Assembly (NCBI GenBank): GCA_013399855.1
Contig: VXAY01005799.1
Span: forward strand, 1,521,102 to 1,585,101
Length of the DNA stretch: 64,000 nucleotides
From: Oxyruncus cristatus
Lineage: Eukaryota > Chordata > Aves > Passeriformes > Cotingidae
Direction: 5' to 3'
Shown: piece after piece, positions 48,082 through 61,200 of the stretch
How positions within the stretch are numbered: the first letter of the stretch is position 1
Layout of the letters: each line of letters begins with the position of its first letter
The notes under the pieces: model-generated
The model's database searches: none
What the model saw: only the letters and a program-made list of their open reading frames with translations
Told to the model about the DNA's origin: nothing
Translations under genes and position numbers: made by a program

Positions 48082-50373
48082 AAGTGTTTTTCTCACTTCT
48101 TGAACTTTGCTCCATGTAACAAAAGGCAATACTTAGTCCAAGCCACAGTCCTCTCTTTGGGTACACAGCAATAGATGTGTATATACTTCTGGTTATTTCT
48201 TTACACTGAAAGGGAAAGACTGGTGCGTCGGGGGGGAAAAACCAACCACCAAACCAAGGCACGATCCCGGCCGAGTGCTGCTTCAAGCAGCGACACCTGC
48301 CTTTACTTTCACTCCTGAAGCCCTTCTGAATTTTAATACTATGCTGTATTTGCGTTTCCTATCCCAGTTGCTACAGAGCCGTGCAATGGTCACTCCTGAA
48401 GCGGCAGTGCTTTGTACCATTGTGCATGTCAGCAGACATGAAATGTAGCAAAAAGGTAGAAGAAAAAAACAGAACATATATTTTTTTCCAAAATGTAACT
48501 AAATGGTATCTTCTCTCTCTCTCTCTTCCCCACGTCATTGATATGAGGCACAAAAAGGGTAGGCCTGAACTGGAAAGTCAAGTGGATTGCTTTTGTGTCT
48601 CTTAAAACCATCACCAAATGATAGGAAAACACAGTATTTGGGAAAAATCCAGTTCAAAAAACTTTGCTGCTCTAAATTTACTGAGGTTTTTTCCTCTCGA
48701 ATATTTATATGTTGATACTTTGAGATTGTCAATCAGCAATAACTGAAAGGTGAATGTTTTTTTTAAATGGTATTGGAACATCTATATGTTGCAGCTTAAG
48801 ACTTCTAAGCAGTTTTCAGCAGGTTAATTCCACTTTATTCTCATTCTCTCCGGACCTTCATAGCCATATGCACTTGTATAAAATAAGCAGAAATGTAGTG
48901 ACTGTAAGCTGAGATCCTGATATAAAAGGTAAGAGATTTTATTTTCAGCTTAAAGAATATTTTTATTGCTTTTTTTCTAAGAATCTCATATATCTGTGAC
49001 AATCTTGTATATGGCGCGTTTTTATTATGTCTTGTTTAACTCCGTGTTTAAAGAGGTAATACAGAGGTCTGAATCCCAGCTTTGTATTTCTCCAGGCCAA
49101 TTCAAATACCCCCAGTTAAGAAAGAAAACATTACCTAACACTTTTAAGAAATTGTTTGGTTTTATCAACAGACTGTTCTCCTTCAAATATTTTTCTCTTG
49201 TGTAGCATAAAAAGCTGTATTGGTACTGCTGTGTCAGGCACTGCATTCCCTGCATCCCTGTGGATACCTCTGGGTAGGTACCAAAGCCAGGCTCTGAAGG
49301 CCACACCTTGGTCCTGGGGATGTGGGATGGGTGACACTAAGGAACTGATAACGAGAGAAATTATTTCCCTAAACTGTTAAAGCTAAACTCCAAATGAAGA
49401 AGGAAAGACTTTGATGATATTACAGTTAAAATCTGCAGAGATCAAATTACATTAGGCCAGATTAATTCAGGAAGCAGCCAAGTTTGCTTCCCTCCCCTGG
49501 GTGCAGAGGAGGGGAGGAGGGCAGGCAGGCAGAGATTTATCTCTGCGTGAATCATTTGCTTAGCTGTGGTTTTCTACAGCTGGAAATCAGGATACAGCCA
49601 TCCATAAATAATTGTTTTCAGTTCTGTAGTAAATGTTTTAACACATTTTACTTGGATTAAAATGGGTTTGGATTATGACCCATTGGTGCACATGATATGT
49701 GTAGTTTTAAAATACTATTTTTTTTATTTGCCTTTTAAACCTTGCTTTATGCAAAGTTGCATAGTAGAAAACTGCAGAAGTGCAGTACTTGCAGAACTTG
49801 AAGTTGCTGGAAACAACTCTTTTTATATAAAAATGCTTAAAAAAAATAAAAAAGCAAAAGGGAGCAAGTTGATGATGATGTAGCAGCATTTTAGGGTTTC
49901 AATACAGAGATTAAAGGATAAAAAAAAACCCTGACTGATCACAGTTTATACAGGTATCAAGCAGACTTGGTACAGAATATCTGCATCAAAATTCAAGAGC
50001 AAATATAAACTGTGTTTGATTTTAATACTGAGCCATCAGATTCACTAAATAACTGTGTGTGTAGGTTATCCATAGCTCAGAATATGTCTGCATAGAATTC
50101 ACAGGCTGATAAAGAGCTGTTGCTCCTGTGGGCAGGAACCTGGCCTCGCAGGTGGCACCTGGGGAACTGAACTTGAGGAGCTGTTGCAGGGGCTGGCCCT
50201 GGAAGCACAGAACCCTTCACTGACACTTGCAGGACAGCTGATGAGCCATCAGAACATCTTTCCTGCTCGAGGGTGCAGGTTTCCCTCTGTTATCTTCCAG
50301 GTACAAACTCGGGGCTGGGTTTGACACTCCCTTAAAACTGGGCTCATTTTTCATCCCGCCTGGCCCGGCAGCA

Positions 50374-50409
50374 CTGATCCCAGAGCAGCAGCTGATCCCA
50401 GAGCAGCAG
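50374..50409. repeat. 18-base perfect tandem duplication
   Basis: CTGATCCCAGAGCAGCAG occurs twice without a gap, followed by CTGCTG. A local duplication in the STRBP downstream region. Confidence 0.95.
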
Positions 50410-51579
50410 CTGCTGTGCCTCCTTCAGACAGGAGTTTAGATGCATTAAGGTGCATTATAATGAACTTCTCCTGAGTATTCCTGTCCTAACTGCTGTCAGC
50501 CTGACAAGCACTGTCCAGGTCAAGGACTGATAATAAACATCTTGCTGACTCTCATTTGATCTGCTTCTTCGTGGACTGTGCTTGGCAGCTTAATCCATCT
50601 GTGTTTCTTTCCATCGGAATTGCTGTGATTGTGAATTTTCCTATGTTTCTGCCATCCCCTTTTTAACTCTTACAACCCAAGTATTCCACTCTCCTCTTGT
50701 TTTTTTTAAATTCTTTGTTGGATCTTTTTTCTCTAAATTTCTCTAAGACACTGTTGTTTGTAATGCAGTACTTGGGTCTGAAATGTCCCCTTGCCTTTGC
50801 TGCCTCCCTTCACAGGAGCAGAACCTTTTCCTGACATTGGAAACAGGGTACTTAAGACTCCTAAATCTTGGGCTCTGCAGCCACTTGGAATCAGAGATCA
50901 GACCCAAGAGTGCAGGATTGCCTGGGAAACCCTCTCATTGATGTGGAACTTGAGCAAAATAGCCCCATGTATTGAAGGGTAACAGAGTAGGCTCTTAAGT
51001 GCCTGATGCTCTGGCATTTGAGAGAGCAGTCAAATTCTCTCAATAGGTTTTAACCTAATGAAATATCAGGCTATTATGTGATGAGTAATTTGGGTAACAT
51101 CTGCTTCATCAGTGTTGCAACAAGCACTGTTTGCCGAGGCACAAGTAGAAACTCTTTTTTGCACAATGCTTGTAGGTTTCCTCTTAAAAGCCTCCTCACA
51201 GGAGCATGGTTTGAAGTGCCTTTTCTGTGAGGCTGGAGGTCTGTGTTACGGCTCCTGAGCTCTGTATTTCGGCGTGTGCCCAGCAGCCACACATGTACCC
51301 CCGGTTCCATATGCTTTGTGCAGCTGCCAGTATTGCTGCCCGTTCTGCAGCACCTTTCCAGTGAAGCACAAACGTTATTTTACAGTTTAAATTTCTGGTT
51401 CGTGGAAAAGAATTCCGAAGAAGTTCCTTTCAATTAGTACATCTATAAATAGGAGACCAGGGAAAGTCTGTGCCTGTACACTACCCACCTCAACACTAGT
51501 TTTAGCTAACCAGATGATCGTGTGTATTTTGGGAGATGGTGTCTAGCACTTAAAGGATTAAAAGCAGCCAGAGATTTAC

Positions 51580-51585
51580 AATAAA
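51580..51585 (+). terminator. Poly(A) signal AATAAA, possible distal STRBP end
   Basis: AATAAA is followed by CTGTTTGATGTGTTGTCTGT, a clear GT-rich downstream element. It is the best-formed plus-strand signal beyond the proximal pair and would give a 3' UTR of about 6.3 kb. Confidence 0.5.
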
Positions 51586-51610
51586 GAACTGACCTGTTTG
51601 ATGTGTTGTC

Positions 51611-53738
51611 TGTACTGGAGGTGAATGGCATTGCTATTGACTTTGGAGTAACATCTGTGAGCTCTGGGGGTCTCTTCAGTCCTACTTTGCCAGGGACAGG
51701 AGATTCCTCCAGCCATGTTCTACCTTGAGGAGGTTTTAGAGTAACCAGACTGCTTTGGAGGGCTTGGCCGGCTCAAAGCATGGGCTGTGATGCTTCCTGC
51801 CATCGTGTCCTCTCTCTGCCAGTGCTTGCTGTCTTCCCTAAGCACACATTCAGGACTTGGAACATGGTGACCTTATTCCCGGGCGTGGTGCCAGGTGGAT
51901 GGAGGGAGGCCAGCCCATGCTCACGAAGGGAATGTGTAACACGCGGCCTTGGTTGCCCAAGCAATTTCTGTTGGACACAGTGCCCAATCCAACCCTCACA
52001 AAGGCAATTTAGTGCCTGGGTAGGTGGTTCCTAATCTGTCTAATTTGCTGGTGTAGCCAGTGTGAGCTAATTAGATGATTCAGCAATTGTCATGGCTCCC
52101 ACTTAATGTGCTGTAAATGCTGCTGTCACAACCTTCTCTACTGTTAGATACCTTTGCCTCTGTACTCGTGCCCTTTCTAATCACCTTCCAGTATCCCAGT
52201 AAATAGCCGATTCTCTCAAATTATGGAATTGTTACATAGAAGTGTCTAGATTCTTAAAAACTTTTAACCAGAGGATGAAGCACTTCAAAGAAACTAGTTT
52301 TCCTACAAATATTTCAACTTATTCTTGTGCCAGGGGACTATTTCTACTCATTTACAAAGATCTGAAAACTACTCCAGGATCTCTGATCTCTGGAGACAAG
52401 GATTCTGTCTTTGAGAACACTTGCCTTCTGGTAGGAAAAAAAAGATTTAAAGTGTGTCATACTTAATAGAAGACTGTGCCCTCAAGCCCCTGAAAGAACT
52501 TAATTGGGGAAAAGTGCACAAATCTAAAATTATTTGAGGCTTTTTGCTTTCATTGAGCTACTGAGAATAATTTCCCTGACAACAAGTTCCTCAGATTATT
52601 AGGAAGTAGAAAATGCAGAAGGAGGCGCATGGAGATTTTTCAAATAGTCTAGGAAGAAAAATCTATTTGTTGGCTGTTCAGCTATGGAACATCAAACTCT
52701 TGTCATTTCTTAATCTCCAAGATAGCAATAAATGCGAGCAGCTTTAACGTGCCACCCCTGATCGGGTCCCAGCAATGCCCCAGGAGAGTCAGCCTGGCAG
52801 TCCCAGTCTTTTCAGTCACCAATTCCCTGAAATGAAGTGTCCCTTGCTTCATTTGTAATTCTGCATCTGCACTTCTGAGAGCCAGTCTAGAGGTGGGATT
52901 CCTGAACACCTCTCCAGATGTGTACAGATAAAGAGCAGGCAGACAAGACAGTATTTCAGTCTTTACTCAGACAAAATGGCAGGTTTCCCGCTGCCTCTTG
53001 TGCTTGGTGTGCCAAGACATGCTCACTCAGTATTAGAACTGCTTGCCTTTAGCTAAATTCTCAGTAGATAGTTGCCTGTTACTTAATCAAGAGAAAACTA
53101 TGTCCCAGCTTCCCTGAGTTCCAAGTCACAGAAGCAGCTTACAAAAACAGCTCCTATTTCCGGTGCCTCTGGGAAACAGCACAAGAACTCTGCGGCTGCA
53201 GATTCCTTTGGATACACGATGGGATGTGTAAACATGAAGTTCAGATTGTTGTTCTCAGCCATGGAGCTGACTAAGACCTTCCCTCTCTGGCATCAAAAGA
53301 ATGAAAATAAGCTCTGTGCTGGGCTCACTGAGGAGCTCTGTTAGGAAGGGCTGCTCTGTCTCAAAAAACAGTAACTCAGCTCCAGTGTTCAGCACACAGA
53401 CCCTCTCGGGCTTCCTGCTGAATAATCTAGTGAAAAATGAGACACTTTATTGACTTGTTTAAAGCAAAGCAAAGGGACAGTGTAGTTGAGTCTGCTGTCT
53501 ATACAACAGGAGACAGCTTGTCTAAGGGCTCCTTGGGTTCATTCCACTCATAAGAGGAAATTCTGTTCAAGTCATTGTAGAGCAATAACAGGAGAAAGTC
53601 GGCACTGAAGTCCTGGGCCTATGGCCCATGGCAGCAGGTTCCCCTGCCCTTCCTCTGGAACATAAACCACATAAGCCAGTAGTTAAGTACTGGGCATTAA
53701 AACAATTGTTACCATGAAGCTGTTTCATTACTTAACCC
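51611..53738. other. Non-coding stretch
   Basis: No gene, RNA or mobile element recognised on either strand. Confidence 0.6.
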
Positions 53739-53831
53739 CAGAGTTATGACTCCTTAGCTTTATTTGTGTCATCTAAATCCACACTTATTTCTGTCCAGGT
53801 ATTCTACTGACACATCTTCCTTCTTCCCATT
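53739..53831 (-). ncRNA. Possible terminal exon of a minus-strand transcript
   Basis: On the minus strand a moderate acceptor (CCTGTTTCTGTGAGCAG) precedes AATGGGAAGAAGGAAG, and AATAAA follows within 75 bases (plus-strand 53759-53764). The downstream GT-rich element is weak. Joined to the candidate exon at 54731-54823, no long reading frame results, so a non-coding RNA is the simplest reading. Left end approximate. Confidence 0.22.
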
Positions 53832-54730
53832 CTGCTCACAGAAACAGGACTGATTCACTTGTGGGTTTGTAACTGCTGTGGGAGATAATATAAAAGCACA
53901 AGTAGGACACATCTGCCTCTTCCTCTCTCCAGGGTCTCTTAGGAGAAAGGGTGCTCTTTCTGCCAGGCCTGTCTGATGCTGTGCAGGCAAGGCAGTGCTC
54001 CAACTGTGAGTGGCAGGAGTTAGGTAAGAGAAAAGGCCATCACACAGTAAGATTTAAATTCAGGAAAGTGGGAGGTTTTCTCCAATTCCTGTGACTGCAT
54101 GAAACATTCAGACCACATGTTTTACCTTGATTTTTACGAGGAGCTGAATGTCCAAAAGTGGCGTGTGGGGATGTGCAGTTCTAAAGCAGATCTCTTAATT
54201 TGGATCTTGTTTTATCTTGTATTTGGTGCCTTAACTCTGTACAATTTAAGGTCATATATACTATACCACAGGTAGTTTAGTAGTTAAGTGTACTTGAAAA
54301 GAACCCTTCAAGCCTAGTCTATAGAAACTCTTGCACAGACTGAAGCCTTCTCAGGGGGAGAGTACTCTTCCATGTTTAATTGATAATCTACCAATAAATT
54401 AGAGTTGTAAGAACATAAGAGCATGTAAAAATTTTAACCACAGAGACTGAATTTATCTGATTTCTAACTTCATGGGGCAATAAGGTAATTAAAGCTACAG
54501 TCTCTTCTATGCTGTGTGAGTAAACATCAAAATGTTTTCTCACCAGCCTGAAGTGCATGTTTGTGAAAACCTCTGGACTGTTATCTCTACTAGAACAAAT
54601 AACAATTTTAAGAGGCATTAATTGAATGTAACTGGCTATCCTTCACTCATTAGTACAGGGGAGCTGGAATGAGTAAGAGTCGCAATTAATTTTTAATTGA
54701 TTAAACTCAAGCCTCATTGCTGCCTCTTAC

Positions 54731-54823
54731 CTGGATCGAGAAGCTCCAGCTGCCTTAGGCTGCTTTGCAGTTCCGGAGGTGTAGTGCAGCATTTCCGAAC
54801 GCACCTGGTCCTGGCAGAACGGA
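54731..54823 (-). ncRNA. Candidate minus-strand exon in a CpG cluster
   Basis: Read on the minus strand, a long pyrimidine tract (TTTTTCTCTCTCTCTC, then GCCGCAG) leads into 93 bases that end with the strong donor GATCCAG/GTAAGAG. About eight CpGs fall in 120 bases against an AT-rich background, and an ETS-type motif CACTTCCG lies just upstream at 54846-54853. It is either an internal exon or, with the ETS site and pyrimidine-rich start, a first exon. Two of three frames are open, the best one from an ATG (MLHYTSGTAKQPKAAG), but I recognise no protein. Confidence 0.4.
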
Positions 54824-56371
54824 CTGCGGCGAGAGAGAGAGAAAAACGGAAGTGGAACGTCTTTCTCCACTCTTAGAGGGAGATCATAGATCCATCAGAG
54901 ATAGGAAGTTGGAGGGACAGCTGCACTGCCTTTTCCAAGTCCATTAAGAGAGTCTGTGGTTTATGTCTCCTGTGGAAAACCAGCAGCTTCAGTGTTCTAA
55001 GTGCAGGGGCAGATGGTATTGCTTTTTCAATAGTTAGTAAGAAATAAGAGGTTTAAGCTATCCATACAGCTAAAAGCTGATAGTGATGTTGCTACAGCAG
55101 ATTAATTTTTTTTTTCTGTTCAGAAACGAGTCCAGGATTGCAGGTTTCCCAGAGGAGGAACACGAGAAATCCAATCATCAAATTCTTTTTCCTGATGCAG
55201 CCCTACCCAAAATAAGGAGCAGTTGCAAGCAGTGTTTATAGCATGCAACTGAATTTTGGGAGGGAAAGGAATAATGGTAATTTCCCCCTAAAGGAATACT
55301 AGTTAGTTATTTCTACAATGCCCAGAGTACTCTAGACAAGCTGCCTTTACAAAGAGGAGCAAGGCAACAAGGGAAAGCAGACACTGCTCCCACAACTACC
55401 TGTTGTAATGTACATGCTCCATGTCACCAATATTGGTGTAACTTGTTATGACAAAGTAGGTTCATCTTACCAGCAAAACGTATTTTGACATTCTATCCAC
55501 TTCTATTTTTTAAGCTAAAGGGGAGTTAATCATAGCACTCATCTGTTTCGAAGGGAGTAGAGCAGAAGGTAAGTTTTAACTTCATACTTCGAAGCTGCTA
55601 TGAATAGATTAACAGTGTTCCATGGAAACAACCTGATATACTTCTTTATTTTCTTTGTGCTTCATTTCTGTGTTCTTGGAAAAGCACAAGCTTGTGTAAG
55701 CATAATCAATACAAAGTTACTCAGGGTACTGCATCATCCCAGCAGTGGACACTAACCACATCTTAAGTCAACAGGCACATGTAAATCACGCTTAATTAAG
55801 AGGAACAGGACATCTTGGCGAGTTTTGTTTTACTGCTGGCACTGCTACAATTTACTGATCTATGCATACCGAAATGTGTGTATTGCTGCACTCCCAACAG
55901 AACTGAGGGAGTTCTGTAAGGGCGTCCTGTAAACTCACAGAGTCAGTGTAGGAGAGGCAGTATTTATTCTTCTTTCATTGTTTCCACAAAGAACTGTTTC
56001 TGAGCAGATGGAAAGTGATACTGCTCAAAGGACAATAATGGTGGGCTGGAGAACAGCATTCAGAGTAGTACAGCTTTTGAAGAGTTAGTATCATATGAAT
56101 TTAATTATGAAAATTCTGATTTGCTGTAGAGATTATTTCCTGTGTTTTCAAATTCATATCACTGCTTCCCTGCTCAAAAATAACAGGATAAAGACAAGTG
56201 TAGTTTTCTAATAACATCTATTGCATGGAAATCCACATCCACTGGAGGAAAAGGGAGGCTATACTGCAGAGAGCATATTCAACTACAGAGCCATTCTCTG
56301 GGCAATGCTGCATAATTTAGGAGTGGGTAAACACGCCTTCAGGGACAACATCACACAGAGCAGATGGTTAA

Positions 56372-56387
56372 AACAACAACAACAACA
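56372..56387 (+). repeat. (AAC)5 microsatellite
   Basis: Five AAC units followed by an A-run. Confidence 0.9.
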
Positions 56388-58168
56388 AAAAATCACAGAA
56401 AAAAGCCTCAAAGCTTTGTCCAGTCATACATTCAGTGTTCCCTGCCAAAGGGACAGGTACATTCATATACGCTTAGTGAGTTATGTGTCAGCCATCACAA
56501 AGGTCCTTAAGGACAAACCTTTTGGAGCCAGTCTCCTTTTGGACAGAAAAGGGAGGAAGTTGACTCTGTCTTCCAGTTCCAAGGTGCAGTGTCTTATTTC
56601 TAATCCTAACCCTAAGTCAATATTTATTGATCCACCTGACTAAGCTTTTTAGGCCAACCAGCTCTCTACGAAGCAATTCTGTTCTCTTGAGCCTCTGCAG
56701 GGGCCAGTAACTGGTGCTTAACTACTGCTTCCACTGCGGAATGTCACCGTGCTCCAGCTGCCCCAGAGCCAGGCTGGGACACTTGCACTTCTCAGAGAGC
56801 AACACTGCTGGGGTGGGGGCTCTCAAAAGCACTGAAGTACTACAGCAGAGCAAGTCCCAGTGGGCTGAGTGCTTTTTAAAGTCCTGTCTAGCTCTTAGTG
56901 ACAAAGCTGAGCATGAAACCTGTGCTGCCAAACGTACCAGCTCCTTGCTGAGGAGGACATCGATGGGAAGCAGGCTTGAAGTGGAGATTTTGGGGAAGGG
57001 CCGTTGTTTTCCAAATCCAATCATAGGCTTTTTTTTTTTTAATGGTTGATCTTTCACTCACCAAAAATCACCATCAATCAAATCAATTAAAATTGCTGCT
57101 AATTTGGGTTAAGATATCATCACCTTTGTATAACCCAAACCACCAACATCCATCCATCTAAATAACTCCTAAGCAAAGACTCCTCAGGAGGCAGAGCCCG
57201 TCTGACAGGAACTCTGGCAGTGCAGTATGAAGTGACTTCTCTGATGACAATTACTTCTCCAAGACAAGGAAAAGACAGAGGCAGTGCTTTGGGGCAGTGT
57301 TTCATGCTCAGCAAGTTTGTAGAGAGGGAATGCAATTCTATAAATCACTTGTACTGTATTTCTGTTTCTAGACTTGAATGAATTTCACTTTCCCTTTGTG
57401 GGTCAGCTTATTAAACGTTAAAGAAAAGCTCTATTTTTCTAAATCTCTTTCACCAATAAAGGTCTGACCTGCAGCCAACAGATGGATTTATTTATCCATA
57501 GAGGATGGAGTGTTTATTTTTACACTAAGATTGGATATGGATTGAATACAAAGAAGTATGACCTTTAAACTATCTAAACCTTAAGTACTATGAATGAATT
57601 CCACAAATGAGTAATATGGTAGACAATTCAATCTTTCTTCCCAATACATCTCTCTCAAAAGAAGTTACCCAGAATTAAACTTCCAAATGAAGTACAAGAA
57701 ATCCTTGCGGTCTAATTACAGACTACTTTGAAAATCCTTCAGTTTCCTCCCAGTTTATAATGGGTAAAGAACAATGATGACTGAACTATTCCTGACTATA
57801 CTCTAAATAAAGAAATTTCAAATAAAGTAATTTGGCAACAACCGTAGCTATTTATAGCATTAAAAATGTAATCTGAACATTCAAATTTTCTTAATTTGGA
57901 AGCAGTTGAGTGGGAAGAAAAATAACTGCACACTGAATTTTAAATTGAGCTGTCTCTACTCACTAGCCAAAAAAGCCTGCAAATGTCAAGGGAACGCTCT
58001 CTGTACATTCAGTTGCTTCCTCCCGTGCTGCTGTACCGTCCACTCGGCTTCATTTGGCTTCTGTGCTGTGGTTTGTACGCCACCACTGTTCCTGACTGTA
58101 CACAACAGATCTGCACTGTAATCTCGGGTCATTTGCCACTGATTGTAACCCAGTGCTACAGACTTCTC

Positions 58169-58176
58169 TGTATATA
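58169..58176 (+). promoter_or_regulatory. Pumilio-type element TGTATATA
   Basis: A perfect TGTANATA motif 37 bases before a canonical plus-strand AATAAA. Binding would matter only if this region is transcribed as a 3' UTR. Confidence 0.3.
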
Positions 58177-58212
58177 AAATCAGAACCATGTCCCATTGCT
58201 TCCAATAGCTCC

Positions 58213-58218
58213 AATAAA
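58213..58218 (+). terminator. Poly(A) signal AATAAA, most distal plus-strand candidate
   Basis: AATAAA is followed by TCTCTCTGT and, further on, TGTTTGGTTGGGGGGGTTGG, a G/T-rich element. The 200 bases before it contain several CpGs in AT-rich surroundings, as conserved 3' UTR ends often do. It could end a very long STRBP transcript or a separate plus-strand RNA. Confidence 0.35.
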
Positions 58219-61200
58219 GGCTTCTCTCTGTAAACAGGAATCACGGCCTAATGTTTGGTTGGGGGGGTTGGTTACAGAGAGGGAATTGGCTTTAAGGGAT
58301 TTCTGAAGCCTGGGAAGCCAAACCACAGAGGTCCTTGAACCTGAACCTGAGCCTGAGTCAGGTAATAGGCTCAGCTGAAAAGGGAGAGAGGCTTCTGCAG
58401 GCTGCAGTGTTAGCAGAGATGACTTGGAGATGGGAACAGAAGGCACATTTATGCTGGAACAAGCAGAATGCGTTCCTTCACAGAGGTGAGAATGAACAGA
58501 GCATACAGGACTGCAACTGTGCAAGGGCTGCTGCACACAACTACCTCTGGGGTTTGCCTTGGAAGCAGTCACAGAAAAGCCCAGAGAAGGCTGTGATGAG
58601 ATTAGCCAGGAAGGGAAAAAAACTGGGCAATTCCTAGTATTTAGCTAATTAGAAATACCAGATGTCTATTTCCTAAAAAGATAAATTCCCTATACAAAGA
58701 ACAAGTAAGGTTCTCTCAAACTTTTTTCTTATCCTGGAATATACAAGTATGTCCAATTGTCTAGAGTTACAGAACCCAGTTTTACTCTTGAAGGGAAGCT
58801 GGAGAAGACATTTAACATACACTCTTACTGTTCTTAGAAGTGTTTTTTCCAGTCTTGAAATGCTGAATTGAAGTCTGAGGGCAGAAGTCATTAATAAAAT
58901 TTAGAGGAGATCAAACTTGAGGATTAAAAACTGTTGAAAGCTGACTATAACAGAAAATGCTCTTAATAAAATGAGATGTATAAAACCCCACAGCTCAGCA
59001 TACATGATGACTGGACCCGGACTTGGCGTGAAACTCTCTTTCGACAGGACAGTGCGCAGCCAGCCCGGTCTACTGGTGTGCTGCAAACAAGTCAGTTATG
59101 TACAAAGAACTGAGAGACCAACACATCTCTTAAAATTCAGTGCTGTATCAAATATTTAGCAAGTAAGATCCACAAAGAACTGAACAGGCAGTTAAGAAAA
59201 CATCATTAACACTTGGCTGAAACTGAAGTTTTACCTTCTGTATCAGCATAATGCCAACCTATGCACATGCCTACTGTCAGCTGGTTTACCAAGAGGCCAT
59301 TCCGAAAGCTCCCTTGGGATTATCATCTCGGAGGTGCTGAGAAGGCCAACAGCTCTTCAGCAGCAGCCTGGCAACTGCTGGTCAGTGACAGCTCATGGAA
59401 CGAGCTGGGCCCACTCCAGGAGCTGGCGGGCATTCTGTGGCCTGGCAGGAATGGAAGAGGGGCTGATAAGGGAGTGATGGCCGGGAGGAGTCACACAGTA
59501 CTGAGCCTGGATTGATAAAGGAGGTTGGCACATCCTTTGTTCACTGTGAAAATGCCTGACATCTCCCACAGTTTTACTGCTGTCCTGCTGTAGCTAAGCT
59601 CAGTTTGCCCAGGCAGTAACAGGGTGTTCCGCTTGGGAGAACAGGGAAGCTGTGAGTTGTGGCCCCTTGTCCTTCCCTCACCCCTCCAAACCAACATAAA
59701 CCCAAGTCCATCTACTTTCTCTGGGCAACCTGCAGTGCCTCTCACTATGAATCTGCATAGGAATGTACACAGGGAAATCTACAACAGAAAGCTCCTTCAC
59801 CATTTTCAGGCCCTCCCCAACACTGCTTCACCACTCCAACCCCATCCCTTGCTGGCACGGCACCGAAGGGATCCATGCAGAAGGAACCATCTGCTTAACA
59901 AGCAGGATGCCCAGTTTACCTTGCTGCAGTCAACATCACCTTGGAAAAGTGATTACACAGGAAGCAGGAAAAAAATATTTATTGACTGATGTCTAAGTAA
60001 CAAGCCAGCTTGTAAACTTCCATGTGCAAAGAATTGCTGCATCTATAAACCTGCCCAAAACAGCACCTCTCTTTCTGCCAGAAGAGAAGTGACACCTCAC
60101 TTAATTGCTCACGACATAATGCTGACTTTGGGGGTTTGCTGCAGGATTGAGTTCCAGCAAGTCAGCTAGCAAGAGTTCTTTTCCTTCCCATTTGCTAAGC
60201 TGTAAATTATCCTTCTCTTTTGTGACCCCAATCCTTGGTACAATCAACTTGAAGTAACTGGAGCTGCCACCGCCTTCAGGGCCCTGAATTCATCTTCACT
60301 TTGGGCTATATGTTCCAGCACATTTATTTGTAAAGCTGTAAAAGGCCTGCGTGTATTCTTGTTACAGTTACAACAAAAGGCCCTTTCTGCTCCAGGCACG
60401 AAGATGGGGCAAAAACCTAAAAAGGCCTTTGGATCTCACATACCCTGCACTATTAACACTTTCCTCATCCCCTTGGTGGCACACACCAAAGGTGGCATTT
60501 CCTGCTCACAGTAAAGGCAGGCTCAGCTCTCTGCTGGTTATGATTTATTCAAAGGGATTTTTTTTTTAATCTGGGTAACTCTGGATTACAGTAGAAGAGG
60601 GAAGGCTAAATCAGGGCAAGATGACAAACTACAGCTCAGTAAATCCAATTATGTTGCCCTGCAAAGCAGTTCCACACAAACTCCTATACTGCCAATACTG
60701 CAGGTCTTGAGGTAGCCACAGGATTCCTGCATCCAGCACAAAGCAGACACATGGACAGGGGTCTGAGCTGCATAGGTCACTTACCCTGGGTTTAATGAAC
60801 AATGTAATTCTGAGAAAGATGCTGTTACATGTAGAAAACGTGCAACTTTTTCTGTCTCTACATTAAACTGTTCTCACTGAGATCAAATGAATGACGACTT
60901 GAACAGAATTCAGAACTTGCCAGTTATACTAATTAGTGGCCCCCTCACTCTGTCCTAACCACAGAAATGACCAGCACCTGTAACTTCTAAAGACATTCAG
61001 AGTCCAAGCTGCTGAGGAACTGGTGGCTTCTGAAACCAGGCTATTCCTGCAGTTCTGAGGCTGGGCGCACCCAGGAGCTCTGGTCTGCTGCTCATGTCTG
61101 CAGCAGCAGCCATGGCATCCCTAATTCACAGCAGTCTGCACAGGCTCCCACAGCCCCTCTGGCTGTGGCTTTGCACTGTACCACACTAAAATCACCTCAG

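Larger units (their letters stand above)
45871..51610 (+). other. Downstream region, possible extended STRBP 3' UTR
   Basis: No coding exon recognised. AT-rich with many simple tracts: an A-rich run at 46234-46262, a T-rich tract at 48050-48081, a TC run at 48512-48526 and an 18-base perfect tandem duplication at 50374-50409. A well-formed poly(A) signal at 51580-51585 suggests that transcription may extend through it. In human, a non-coding transcript (MIR600HG) is annotated at the STRBP 3' end, so a transcribed tail would not be surprising. Confidence 0.45.
54854..58212. other. Non-coding stretch
   Basis: AT-rich. Contains an (AAC)5 microsatellite at 56372-56387 inside a 140-codon plus-strand open frame (56221-56643) that looks like chance, and a T-run at 57028-57040. 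No exon recognised. Confidence 0.6.

Noticed and set aside
56598..56617. Telomere-like CTAATCCTAACCCTAAG
   Set aside because: Only about two and a half degenerate units; not an interstitial telomeric array.
56221..56643. 140-codon plus-strand open frame with a poly-Gln run
   Set aside because: The glutamines come from an (AAC)n-type microsatellite frame and the length is within chance for the window; no splice sites or family match.
59010..59090. CpG-rich patch with a minus-strand acceptor, considered as an exon
   Set aside because: No acceptable donor or poly(A) signal follows on the minus strand, and the translation matches nothing known.
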